A program made the position numbers and the translations under genes. The notes under the pieces were generated by a model. That model saw nothing but the letters and a program-made list of their open reading frames with translations. It was not told the origin of the DNA and did not search any database. Shown one piece after another: positions 34,401-45,905 of a stretch of DNA of 64,000 bases. Origin of the DNA: Miscanthus floridulus (Eukaryota; Streptophyta; Magnoliopsida; Poales; Poaceae); NCBI RefSeq assembly GCF_019320115.1, contig NC_089584.1:104089111-104153110 (forward strand), written 5' to 3'. Each line of letters opens with the position of its first letter. Within the stretch, counting starts at the first letter, position 1.

Positions 34401-35339
34401 CACCCGACGGAGAATTTCCTCGTCGGAGAGGGCGGAGGAGGACATCCGGGTGCCCTCAATGGGCTCACCCGGCTTCATCTCGAACAGCCGCCACCATAGA
34501 GCCATCAGCGACAGCACCCTCTGGCGGTGGAAGGTGGCCATGACCACAGCCACGGTGAGACCATGGCCCCGTAGCCTCGCCAGCCCCTCCAGGAGCAGCT
34601 CCAGCTTGGGCTGGTCGACCTTCGGGACACCCCACTTCCATTTCTCCGGGCAACTCCCCACAATCCGCCCAGTGTAGGGGGGAAGTCCTCCGTCGTCGTT
34701 GTGGAGGTAAAACCAACTCGTGTACCACCGGCGGTTGGAGGACGCGAGTTGGGCCGGGATGTAGAGGTGCAGGTGGTCCTGACGCACTTGGAGAGTGCAG
34801 CCTCTGGCCCTCGATGCCTTCCTCTTACCCGACATGCCCATCGGCTTGGTAGTATGCCCCGCCCGGAACAGGTGGAGCCACAACTCCCAATGGGGAGCGA
34901 TCCCTAAATACCCCTCGTAGACGGCAACGAAGATAGCCGCCTGAGCGATGGAGTTGGGATTAAAATTGTGGAGCTCCACGCCGTAGTAGTGCGGGAGCGC
35001 CCGCATGAACCGGTCCGCTGGGACACCGAGGCTGTGCTCGTGGAAGGAGACGAAGCTCACGACATAGCCGTCGCGAGGCCTCGGCTCCAGCTCGCCGTAC
35101 GGAGCAATCCACTCTAGCCTACTAGGGTCTGTCACCGGGCGGAGGAGTCCACCGTCGACAAGCGACTGGAGCATCTCCTCGGTGACGTCCGATGGATCCC
35201 AGGGGTCCACCTCGACAACGATGACGTTGCTGGCCATGGGTGCGATGGAGGAATTGGGTGCGGCGGTGAGTTTTCTCTCTCCCTCCCATGCTCTCGCTTT
35301 CTCCCTAGGCTCGCTCTTCTCTCCTCTTCTTCCCGGCAC
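31435..35339 (-). pseudogene. Antisense ORF (aORF) of the Tat element, multi-exon
   Basis: On the minus strand a frame from ATG 35237 (or 35339) codes a globular domain starting MASNVIVVEVDPWDPSDV and including FVSFHEHSLGVPADRFMRAL and WYTSWFYLHNDDGG. I recognise it as the plant 'putative gypsy type transposon' domain (Transposase_28). It ends at a GTAAGT donor (34320|34319), 306 codons. A second exon starts after CCGCAG at 34234 in the same phase; a third starts after TTTAG at 33532 with RKRPVDDLPLAPLKALK. Later pieces (32800-31435) are Ala/Glu-rich and coiled-coil (ELEEELTCAVSDRDAFRSRA), ending in VLPDDDEEADAAV. Exon 2 has at least one frameshift. The role of aORFs in Tat elements is unknown. 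Confidence 0.75.
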
Positions 35340-37254
35340 CCGCTGCTCTGGCGATGGCTCGACGGAGGTGGTGCTAATGCAAGCAAGGTAAGACGAGGAG
35401 GGGCGAGACTCCTTGGGTATTTATGCAGGGAGGAGGTGAAATGAACGGGCGATGAAATCGGGGAGGTTTTCCCCCCGTCCGGCGCGGTTAACCACGAGCC
35501 GATTTCATCGGCCCACGTGCCCATGTCTCCCGCATTAAATGCGAGGACAGTTACGTCCCATCCACCACGTCACGCTCGGCCACTACGACAGCAGGCGTCG
35601 TTTCGCCTCCCCATGAAACTGCCTCAAAAGGCACGCCACCCGTTGCTGAGCCAATAGGGAAGATATTCCCTGCGGCCTGTTCCTTTCGTAGGAAGGAACC
35701 AGGCTCTGAGCCTATCATGATCCAGGGGTTCGAAGGCTGGACCCCAAAGGGTTTCGACAGCCGCCCCAGGATAACAGAGTCAGGGGCGACTGCGGGCGAG
35801 CCTATACGGGGCCGAGGCCCAAGCTAATGAAACGCTTAGGACGCCCAAAGTCATGTCCGAGACCGGTAGGAAAGTACCCGAATGGGATCCCACCGTAGGG
35901 AGGCACCGAGCCACCGAGGCCCAGCGAACGGCCTCGGCACCCACTAGAGAAATCCTCTGGTACTCTTGGAGTGTGTCTCTAGACCGCTAGCCGTCCCCTA
36001 ACGAACGGGGTTCGGGCCTCCACTCGGACTTCCCGATAACAGCTCACCGGAAGTGCCACTGCTCGTGCCCATCGAGGGTAGCGAGGCACATTCCACCCCT
36101 CCTTCCGAACGAAAAGGAAGCACGAGGGTCACATAAAAAGTCAGAGGAACCCCTGACGGCCTTCTCGCTCTATGCATAGGCTAGGGGACTCCTCCTACAA
36201 ATGTGCCGAGACCCCACGACCTAGGCTCGTGCCCAAAGGGGCCTCGGCAAACAAACCCTCACGCACGAGGGGCGTATAAAAAGCCAGGGGAACTCCCGAC
36301 GGCCCTCTCACGCAGAGGCTAGGGGCTTTTCCTGCAACCTTGCCGAGACCAGAATGGGCTCAGCAAACAAACCCTCCGCCTGAATGAAAAAGACATGTGA
36401 AGATCAGATGAAAGGGCCAGGACACCCAAGACAAAGACAAACGGTCTAAAACCACGCTAGAGGTTTAGCTACAAACACGATAAAGGGCACCAAGCCCGTT
36501 ACGGTCCAGGGGTTCGAAGGCTGGGCCTCCAAGAGGTTTTGACAGTCACCCCAGGGCAACAGAGTCAGGGACGACTTCGGGGTGAGCCTACGAATGGCCC
36601 AGGCCCGAGCGAATGGTCGCTCGGGGCATCCTAAGTCATGTCCGAGACCGGCGGGGAAGTATCCGAATGGGATCCCACCGTAGGGAGGCACCGAGCCACC
36701 GAGACCCAGCGAACGGCCTCGGCACCCACTAGAGAAACCCCCTGGTACTCTTGGAGTGCGTCTCTGGACCGCTAGCCATCCCCTAGCGAACGGGGCTCGG
36801 GCCTCCACTCGGACTACCCGCTAACAGCTCACCGAAAGTATCCACGCTCGTGCCCATCGAGGGTAGCCTGGCACATTCCACCCCTCCTTCCGAGTGAAAG
36901 GAAGCGTGAGGATCATACCCAAAGTCAGGGGACCCCTAACGAACCTCTCGCTCCGTGCGGAGGCTAGAGGGCTTTTTTCCTGCAGCCTCGCCGAGACCCC
37001 CGCAACCCGAACTTGCGCTTAGGGGCTCGGCAAATGCAATAAGAACTACTCGTTCAGACGCAAAAATGAAGAAAGCCCCTGGAGGAGTAACTCCACTCCT
37101 CCAGGGGCTCGGGGGCTACACCCAGCAGGTGCGCTCGCGCGCACCCACCGGAACCTCAAAAAATAAACCCCAATTCCTACGGGGCAGGAATAAACCAAGC
37201 CTCGGCAAACCCTCAGGGGGAGTGCACGCACTCCCCCCGAGGCCCGGGGGCTAC
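35340..37254. other. Tat element 3' non-coding region with PPT
   Basis: Holds the putative aORF promoter side (35240-35450), a 784-bp-period tandem duplication (separate entry), a short inverted GGAGTAACTCCACTCC hairpin near 37084, and the polypurine tract GAGGCCCGGGGGCTAC just before LTR2. Confidence 0.7.
35721..37000. repeat. 784-bp tandem duplication in 3' region
   Basis: The sequence from TCCAGGGGTTCGAAGGCTGG (35721) recurs from 36505. Shared blocks include GGGATCCCACCGTAGGGAGG and GCTCGTGCCCATCGAGGGTA. The second unit is cut short by the polypurine region. Tandem repeats here are common in Tat-lineage elements. Confidence 0.88.
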
Positions 37255-38717
37255 TGTCGGGTACCTTAGAACGGGGTACCCCAAGCAAACATCAAATGGG
37301 TCGCTAAAGTCCCATCTAAAAAATAAAAGCTAGAAGGTAAGTCGTGGGCCCCTCACCCGCCACGACCGAGCCCACTGGGTCCTCCTCCTCCTCGCCTCGG
37401 GCCTCGAGCAGGAGGTCTCGGCATCCTAACGCAAACTCCGCTTCGTGCGAGGCTCCCTAGGGAAGGCCTCGGTAGGGAATGCCGTCTCCGCCTCGCCCGA
37501 GGCTCTCCGCAGAAGGCCTCGGCAGGAGGTGCATTCTCTGTATCGCGCGAGGCCTCTCGCGCAAGGCCTTGGCAAGGAGCCTGATCTCCATCTCGCGCGA
37601 GGCCTCATTCTCCATGTCGCTTGAGGCCGGCTCATCCGTGGCCCATCGCCCCCCGCCTCGGCTGACCCTCCCGACGGCGCGTCACGTCTCATTAATACTT
37701 CAACCACTCCCGTAATCTCAGCCGGACGATGGCTCGATGCCACGGAAGGGCCGACGGGACCCGAGGTCGCATCAGCGCCATACCGGCCAGGACAGGGCAC
37801 GGCATGGGTTACCAGGCACTGTGTCCTAACGCTGTGCCCACGATCAGCCACCCACTCTGGCTGGGACAGGGTACGGCGGGGATTACCGGCCACTGTGTTC
37901 TGTTGCTGTGCCCACGATCAGCGCCCATACTACACTGTGCCCTGCGATCCCCGCCTCGAAACAACATCACGCGGACAACTTGGCCCGGATCATCACCGCC
38001 TCCAAGACCGATGCATCAGAGCTGCCGCCCACTCGAGGCCTCGGCACTGTACACCAAGGTCTCGGCTATCTTGGGGTTTATGCCTGCCGAGACCCCTCAC
38101 TGCAGTTTAGCCTTGGCACCGATCAAGCCTCGGCCTCACGCACAGTCCATCCACAGTGGTCTACATGTCCGCCGCCGCACCCACTCCAAGGCTGTCCCAG
38201 GACTCCCACGACGCACAGGATTGGATGGGACGCCCACGCCGCCCCAGTGCTCCAAGGACGGACCATTCCGACGACCACGCCGCCACAGGAACGGGCCACA
38301 GGGCTCGGACATGCCACCCCTATTGGCACGATGCCGCATAGTAATACATGTACTGTCCTTGTCCTCCCTTCAACTATAAAAGGAGAGGACTTGGGCCACT
38401 TAGGAGGGGAGGACAAGAGAGAACGCCTTGTAACACACACATGCATACATCTCTACCGCCTGAGAGCAACGCCTCTAGCAGCCCGCACGACACCTTGCCG
38501 AGACCTGGGACTAGCTCCCTCTCTCCCTTAGCTTGTAACCCCTACTACAAGCACTTCGATGCAAGGAATACAAGATCGACCTCTTAGACTAGACATAGGG
38601 CCTCGATCGCCTGAACTAGTATAAACCTTGTGTCTCTTTGCATCACCATCCGGAATCGGGAGCACGCAGAACAAATTCACTTGTCGGTTGAGGACCCCCC
38701 AGTCCGAAACACCAACA
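37255..38717 (+). repeat. LTR2 (1,463 bp)
   Basis: Starts TGTCGGGTACCTTAG after the polypurine tract and ends ACCAACA; TATAAAAGG at 38375. It serves as 3' LTR of internal 1 and 5' LTR of internal 2. Confidence 0.92.
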
Positions 38718-40558
38718 GTTGGCACGCTAGGTAGGGGCCTCTGCGTGTCAGTTTCGTCATCCCAGCAGGTTCCGGATGGTAGACCCCGTACGACCATTGC
38801 GTCTCGGCACCGTGGTTTGGTCCGGGAGCCTAGAGTTCATGTCTCTAGGGCATGAGTATGACATGGTACTCCTCACTCCTCGAGCCCCACCGTCTGATGA
38901 TGAAGTTACGCACCGGCAGCCCAGGCGCAGGCGGCGCCCGGGCGGCCGCTCTCGCCGCACTCGCCAGGCACGACGCGAGCAAAGCCACCTCGACGCTATG
39001 CGAAACAGGGGCGGCACACCACTCCCCGCCGATATCCTACGACCAGCTGTTGGCACAGGGTCCCTAGCTAGGGACCTGTCTAGCCTGAGCTTGGACAAGG
39101 GAAAATCGCCGGTGGCACGCAGCAATGCCCAGTCGTCAAGCTCCGCTCCACCACTCCCTGAAGAATCGACCCCGACGGGGCGGAATCTAGCGACGGCACC
39201 ATCCCCATACCCCTTTGGGTTGAGAAATGCCACCGCCTCTTATGCCTACGCATACACTGCCGCTCACGAGGATCCCTCAGAGCGCCGCCAGCGCTTCGGT
39301 CTCGACCTAAGCACCCATGCTGACTCCTCGGATGAGGACAAGGCCTGGCCCAGAATGGATTTCTCCGGGCTCCACGACCCTAGGGCTTTGCGCTAGTTCT
39401 TGGCCGCAAGCGACTACTGCTTTGGCTACTCTGACTCCGACAACGAAGGCACTTACGACCCCACTCGCGAGTGTTTCACGTTAGGCTCAGGATGTCGAGG
39501 GTGGGCGAAGAGGATGAGGGGGCAGGTAGCCGTTCCCCGCTTTGTCCAGGGGCGGGCGCCGTCACGCCCCCACGCAATGTCCTGCTGGCCGCACAAAATG
39601 AGAACATCGCTCTTGCACGACCTCAGTGCCCAGACCTAGAGCAGCTCCGTGAGCTCCAGGCCAAGGTTGAACAAGACCAACTCCTTCTGCAGCAGCTTTG
39701 AGACTCTCTCGAACAGGAACAGCGAGGTCGCGGCGAAGGCGGGGGAGCCCAAAGGAGGGCCCGCGACGTGCATCACCGCATCCATGACGATGAAGGGAGT
39801 GAGCAACCCCTAGTCTTCAATCACGCTAGCCAGAACATCGCGGCTGCGGCAATGCTGGTCCGCGCAATGCCCGAGCCTTCTACCACGGAGGGGCGGCGGG
39901 TTTGCGGCGAGCTCCGGGATCTCCTAGAGACCACCGCGGTTCAGCAGGCCGAGAGTTCCGCCTCTCAGCGACACAGGGGCGCCTCGAACCTGCCCACGGC
40001 ACCGCCTCGGTAGGACAGGGAAGCCCCGGCTCGTCCCGAGCCCGACCGAGCGCCGATAGCCCACAGGGTCCCCGTGCTTCTGGACCACCTCGGCAATCGA
40101 CGCGAGGCACAGGGAGACCATGAGGTGGTTAGCAGGCGACGACGCCACGACAACGAGGGGTCTGCTCAGGGCTACCACCCACACCGAGGCGGTCGCTACA
40201 ACAGTGGGGAGGATCGCAGTCCTTCCCCTGAACCGCCAGGCCCCTGGGTTTTCAGTAGGGCCATCCGCGCTGCTCCTTTCCCCGCCCGGTTCCGGCAACC
40301 AGCCAATCTTGCGAAGTACAGCGGCGAGACCAACCCGGAACTCTGGCTTGCCGATTACCGCCTGGCCTGCCAGCTAGGTGGCGCGGATGATGACCTGCTC
40401 ATCATCCACAATCTCCCCTTGCTCCTGTCGGACTCGGCGCGAGCCTGGCTCGAGTACCTTCCTCCCTCGCAAATCCACGACTGGCGCGACTCCCCAGTAC
40501 CTCGAGAGGTCTTCTCGGTCAAGGTGGCCACCCCCAGTACCTTGACTGGTCTCGAGAG
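38718..40558 (+). pseudogene. gag: Tat element gag, copy 2 (core deleted)
   Basis: Starts with a mutated primer site (GTTGGCACGCTAGGTAGGGG) and the same N-terminal gag as copy 1. At about 40492 it jumps from CTGGCGCGACT to CCCCAGTACCTCGAGAGG, losing about 0.7 kb that in copy 1 encodes the gag core and Zn knuckle. Stops at 39394 and 39699 are shared with copy 1. Confidence 0.82.
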
Positions 40559-43500
40559 GTGATCACCTTCGATCGAGATGACCACCCTGACCATGTTCCG
40601 AATCCCGGGCAGTACCCACTGGTTGTCGACCCGATCATCGGCAACACCCGACTCTCCAAGGTGTTGATGGACGGAGGCAGCGGCCTCAACATCCTCTACG
40701 TCAATACCCTGGAGCTCTTGGAGATCGACCGGTCGAGACTCCAAGGCGACGTCGCCCCCTTCCACGGCATCGTGCCAGGTAAGCGCACGTGACCCATCGG
40801 GCGCATCGACCTTCCTGTCTGCTTCGGCACCCCCTCCAACTACCATAAGGAAGTCCTCACCTTCGAGGTAGTCAGGTTCGGGGGAGCCTACCACGCCATT
40901 CTGGGGCAGCCGTGCTACGCCAAGTTCATGGCAGTCCCCAACTATACCTACCTCAAGCTCAAGATGCCAGGCCCCAGCCATATCATCACGATTGAGTCGA
41001 CGTACGAACATGCATACGACTGCGACGTCGAGTGCATCGAGTACACCGAGGCTCTTGCGGAGGCCGAGACCCTCATCGCCCACCTCGACCAACTCAGTGG
41101 TGAGGCGCCTGACTCCAAGCGTCGCACGGGGGCGTTCGAGTCCGCCGAGGCCATCAAACTCGTCCTGGTCGACCCCGCCTGCCCCGATGACCGAGCGCTG
41201 AGGATCAGCGCCACCCTCGACATCAAATAGGAAGTCGTGCTCGTCGACTTTCTCTGTGCGAACGTCGACATATTCGCATGGAGTCCCTCGGACATGCCGG
41301 GCATACCAAGGGAGGTCGCCGAGCATGCCCTAGACATCCGGGCCGGATCTAGACCGGCGAGGCAACGCCTGTGCCGCTTTGATGAGGAGAAGCGTAGGGC
41401 CATCGGTGAGGAGATATAGAAACTCTTGGCGGCCGGGTTCATCAAGGAAGTGTCCCACCCAGTGTGGTTGGCTAACCCCGTATTAGTCAAGAAGAAGAAT
41501 GGGAAATGGAGGATGTGTGTAGACTACACCAGTTTGAACAAAGCCTTTCCAAAAGTCCCCTTCCCATTACCTCGAATCGATCAAATCGTTGATTCCACTG
41601 CAGGGTGTGAGACCCTGTCTTTCCTTGATGTGTATTCTGGTTACCATCAAATCAAGATGAAAGAGTCCGACCAGCTCGCGACTTCTTTCATCACATCGTT
41701 CGGCATGTACTGCTACATGACGATGCCCTTCGGCCTCAGAAACACAGGTGCCACGTACCAGCGGTGCATGACCCAGGTCTTTGGCGACAACATTGGGCGG
41801 ACCGTCGAGGCCTACGTAGACGACATCGTGGTCAAGACCAGAAAGGCCGAGGGTCTTGTCGACGACTTGAGGATAACCTTCAAATGCCTTAGAGAGAAGG
41901 GCATCAAGCTCAATCCCGAGAAGTGTGTGTTCGGGGTCCCCCGAGGCATGCTCTTGGGATTCATAGTCTCGGAACGCGGCATTGAAGCCAACCCAGAAAA
42001 GGTCTCGGCCATAACCAGCATGGGACCAATCAGAGACCTCAAGGGAGTGCAGAGGGTCATGGGATGCCTTGCGGCCCTGAGCCGTTTCATCTCGCGCCTC
42101 GGCGAAAAAGGTTTGCCTCTATACCGACTCTTGAGAAAATCCAAGCGCTTTTCCTGGACCCCCGAGGCCGAAGAAGCCCTCGATAGACTCAAGAGGCTGC
42201 TCACCAATCCTCCCGTCCTGATACCCCCGGCCATGGACGAGGCCCTCTTACTCTACGTCGCCGCAACGACCCAAGTGGTCAGCGCCGCCGTAGTGGTAGA
42301 GAGGCAGGAAGAAGGGCATACTCTGCCCACCCAACGACCTATTTATTTCATCAGCGAGGTGCTCTCCGAGACCAAAGCACGCTACCCCCACATCCAGAAG
42401 CTGGTCTACGCCGTGGTCCAGGCCCGGCGCAAACTACGTCACTACTTCGAGTCGTACCCAGTGACTGTGGTATCATCTTTCCCCCTGGGCGAGATAGTTC
42501 ATAACCGGGAGGCCTCGGACAGGATAGCCAAGTGGGCTGTCGAGCTTATGGGGGAAACCTTGACCTTTGCGCCTCGAAAGGCGATCAAGTCTCAGGTCTT
42601 GGCCGATTTCGTGGCTGAATGGACAGATACCCAACTGCCACCTGCTCAAATTCAGACGGAGTGCTGGACCCTGTACTTCGACGGATCCCTGATGAAGACC
42701 GGGGCAGGCGCGGGTCTGCTCTTCATTTCACCCCTCGGAGTACACATGCGCTACATGGTGCGGCTCCACTTCCTCGCCTCCAACAACGTGGCCGAATACG
42801 AGGCCCTCATCAACGGCTTACAAGTCGCCATCGAACTTGGGGCGCGGCGCCTCGACGTCCGAGGCGACTCGCGGCTCGTCATAGATCAAGTGATGAAGGA
42901 GTCAAACTGCCTCGACCCCAAAATGGAAGCTTACTGCAAGTTAGTACGACGCCTAGAAGATAAGTTCGACGGTCTCGAACTAAATCACGTCGCACGGAAG
43001 TGCAACGAGGCCGCCGACGAGCTGGCAAAGATGGCCTCGGCACGGGCCCCGGTCCCCCCGAACGTCTTCGCCAGAGACCTCCACAAACCTTCCATTGGCT
43101 GCGCCTCGACAACAGAGGAGGGCCCACCCGTGGAACCCATGGCAAAGCCCGACGCCCCCTCTGCTGCCAAGACCCCCTCGACCGAGCCCGAGGTCATGGA
43201 AGTCAACGCCGAGTCTCCGCAGACTGATCAAGACGCTGATTGGCGAGTCCCGTTCCTCGATTGGCTTGATCGGGGGGAGCTCCCTGACGACAGAACCGAA
43301 GCGCGACGGCTTGCGCGCCGAGCCAAGACCTACGCCCTCTACAATGATGAATTGTACAGGCGAAGTCCCTCAGGTATCCTCCAACGGTGTATCAGTTCCG
43401 AGGCGGGCCAAGCCCTGCTTTGGGACTTACACGCAGGCGCCTGCGGGCACCATGCGGCGCCTCGGACGCTCGTAGGGAACGCCTTCCGCCAAGGGTTCTA

Positions 43501-43647
43501 CTGGCCGACGGCGGTCGCCGACGCTACCAAGCTAATACGCTCCTGCGAAGGATGTCAGTACTATGCTCGGCAGACCCATCTCCCGGCCCTGGCTCTGCAA
43601 ACCATCCCCATCACATGGCCGTTCGTCGTGTGGGGACTCGACATGGT
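40559..43647 (+). pseudogene. pol: Tat element pol, copy 2 (cut in integrase)
   Basis: Protease as in copy 1 but with TGA at 40790; stop TAG at 41228 (shared) and TAG at 41417. From 41420 the frame is open for about 742 codons through RT (AYVDDIVVKT near 41811), both RNase H domains and the integrase Zn region to WGLDMV, where the first catalytic Asp (43640-43642) is kept. Five bases later the element ends and ABCB-derived sequence begins. This copy is far less decayed in pol than copy 1. Confidence 0.88.
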
Positions 43648-43910
43648 CTGTGGGGTATTGTGTGTGAGAGAGAGAGGTTGTGGTTGGGGGTACGGGGCTC
43701 AGGTCTCTCGTAAGGCCCTGGGTTTTGCCTTAAGTAGGCGCCTTGCTTAGGACCTGTGTTGGACAGGAGTTTCAATGACTCATAGAGTTCACCGCTCTAA
43801 TCGGTCTACCGCAAGAACCAAGAAGCTTGGCCAAGTGGGCGGTAATAATGGACAATTTTTTTTTTATCGTGCAGTCGTGCTCTTCATTTTACTTGTTGCA
43901 GAGCTATTAC

Positions 43911-44086
43911 CTTCTCACCAATAGCATCCTGAACTATCACGGTATCTCCAGACATCCTTGAAACCACTTGTCCAGTTGTCATTTCTACATCAAAGAATGC
44001 TATATCTTGTTTCAGGACAGATTTGAGGTACAGAGATCGAATGCGTGTTGCCTGCCTTTCTCCTGTCATTGTCCAGCATGACACCT
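43911..44086 (-). pseudogene. ABCB exon 3, second copy (distal to TE array)
   Basis: 176 nt coding [19 protein letters not shown] and on to VQDAIGEK, with acceptor GTGCAG and donor GTAATA. Same as 21173-21348. Together with exon 2 copy it makes 231 nt, so inclusion of both copies would keep frame. Confidence 0.85.
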
Positions 44087-44343
44087 CTGCACAAACAACA
44101 CAATGGCTTCAATTCTTAGACTGATACGAGCACCATATGCCTTAAACAACAGTAATAGAACTTGTTTCAGTTTGTCCAGTATCAGATTGTCGGATATCAC
44201 GAACTGCTGGACACTTGAGCTTGTTTTACTTAAAAGCTATTATATCATCATCTTGTCATCATGAACAACTAGCGGCAGCAGTATCAGTTTGTGTTGCAAA
44301 TGTATATGAACACTGAAAAGGTTAAAAGCCTATCCATACTTAC

Positions 44344-44398
44344 GAAGAAAGGCAGCAACCCCTGTTCCAATGCCCAGGTAGACAAAGTCCAGAACAAC
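44344..44398 (-). pseudogene. ABCB exon 2, second copy (distal to TE array)
   Basis: 55 nt coding VVLDFVYLGIGTGVAAFL plus one base, donor GTAAG. Identical to 21606-21660. The bases before it on the minus strand are CTCTCTCTC without AG, so no canonical acceptor is visible. Confidence 0.8.
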
Positions 44399-45639
44399 GA
44401 GAGAGAGAAAAGGGCGGAGGAACAATGAGAAATTACTACCTGAAGGTCTAATGGCAGAACAAAAATACCGTTAGTTAGCAGGCGCATCTTGTAGTGCTAG
44501 GACAAGACTTAACCTATAATTACTATATTAATGTCATTTATATGATGCAAAATCAAAATCATAAGCAAGTATGTTTTAACACAAATCTAATAACATCCAT
44601 TTTGTATTACAAAAATAATGTATTAATAAAGAAATTGTTGGTCTAACAAAAATAAATATGCCTACTAATTTCATATGTAGGGACTATAAGTTACAATCTT
44701 TAACTAATCCACTGCAAAACGTAGCTTTCATAGAAGCAATGTGTAAAGGCACTATTCTATCTTTGTAAAGGTCAGCTCCCGGATGAGTGAGAAACTGAGA
44801 ACAACATGACCCGGAGAAAATGAATGAAAAATAAACTAAATTGTTGCTAATATATAATGCCACCATTTTTTTAATAAGGTGATCGTACAACCAAAAGTTA
44901 GCCTCGCAAGATGCAAACTTTGTTACACAAAACTAATATAACTGGATTTGTATTTGAAAGCATTGTCTTTTTTTTTAGCGCAATGAAAGCATTGTCTTAT
45001 GGTTATGATCTGGAATTGGATTGTTTTCCAGCAATTGGAATGTGAGTCAAATCATTTTTCTTTTGGTTTGGATGTATATGGATTTGGATTGTACGAATGA
45101 TTTTCTGAAGTTGTTTTTGGATAGTTAGCAAATAGAATGAAATCTCGGAGCGGGCCGGACCTCGGAGCCGCTGTGGCAGTCGGACACGCCGAACAAGTGC
45201 ATTGCCGCCGACGCTAATCCCCAGCGCGCCCGCGAGATCCGCACCGGCACATCGGCGAAGCGCGTCGCGGCGGCACCACTTGCAGGAGCTGCATCACCAT
45301 CAGCACATGCGGCACCACATGCAGCGGACCGGCGAAGCGCACATGTCCTCCGTCACCGTGCCGCGGCCGCGCGTCGTGGTTCACCCCCATACCGGCACAC
45401 CCTCGCTGCGGTAAATGCTCCCCCGCTTGCCGCCCAGCCTGGCGGCACGGGAGCTGTCGTCAGCCTCGGCCCAACTGACGCGTTTCGCCGCGCGCGCGGC
45501 CCCGTCGTCTCGGGTGCAAGCCGTCGCCATCGCAAAGCGGCCTGGCGGCGGGGAACTGCTCGGCGGCAACGGGTCGCTGACTCGCTGTGTCGGGGATAAC
45601 AGGCGAGTAATGGGATGAAGATGGAATCGATCTTTCGGC

Positions 45640-45905
45640 TAAACTTTAGTTCCAATCATATTGAATATTTGACTGTATTGAGTATTAAATATAGATTGAT
45701 TATAAAACTAAATGCATAGATTGAGACTAATTTGCGAGGCGAATTTTTTAAACCTAATTAGTGTATGATTTGATAATATAGTGCTACAGTACATGTGCTA
45801 ACTATGAATTAATTAGAATTAATAAATTGGTCTGGTGAATTACTGAATACTTCTGTAAATTGTTTTATTATTAGTTTATTACTATCCAAACACTCCATGT
45901 GACAC
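45640..45905. mobile_element. Common grass MITE, empty-site version
   Basis: The phrases AAACTTTAGTTCC, TGAGTATTAAATATAGA, GAGACTAATTTGCGAGGCGA, AATATAGTGCTACAGTA and CCAAACACTCC follow the order of a very common grass MITE family. In copy 1 of the duplication the Tat LTR1 lies inside this MITE's left end. Limits approximate. Confidence 0.6.

Larger units (their letters stand above)
22932..43647 (+). mobile_element. Compound Tat-lineage Ty3 retrotransposon array (LTR-int-LTR-int)
   Basis: Order: LTR1 22932-24397, internal 1 24398-37254, LTR2 37255-38717, internal 2 38718-43647. Both internals start with the same primer-binding-like phrase and gag. Internal 2 stops early in integrase and has no third LTR. 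Pol has two RNase H domains (one of RT type, one of archaeal-type reading YFDGSLMKTGAGAG), and there is a long antisense ORF 3' of pol; both are marks of the Tat clade. Such arrays usually arise by unequal exchange between LTRs or tandem insertion. Confidence 0.92.
43648..45657. repeat. ABCB segment duplication, copy 2 (empty site)
   Basis: Second copy. It starts 5 nt after the integrase Asp codon of the truncated retrotransposon and runs past the point where copy 1 is interrupted by LTR1: here CCAATC continues straight into ATATTGAAT with no insertion. Confidence 0.95.

Noticed and set aside
43884..44890. A second ABCB gene at 43.9-44.9 kb
   Set aside because: Near-identical to 21.1-22.1 kb with constant offset; only exons 2-3 present, so a duplication of part of one gene.
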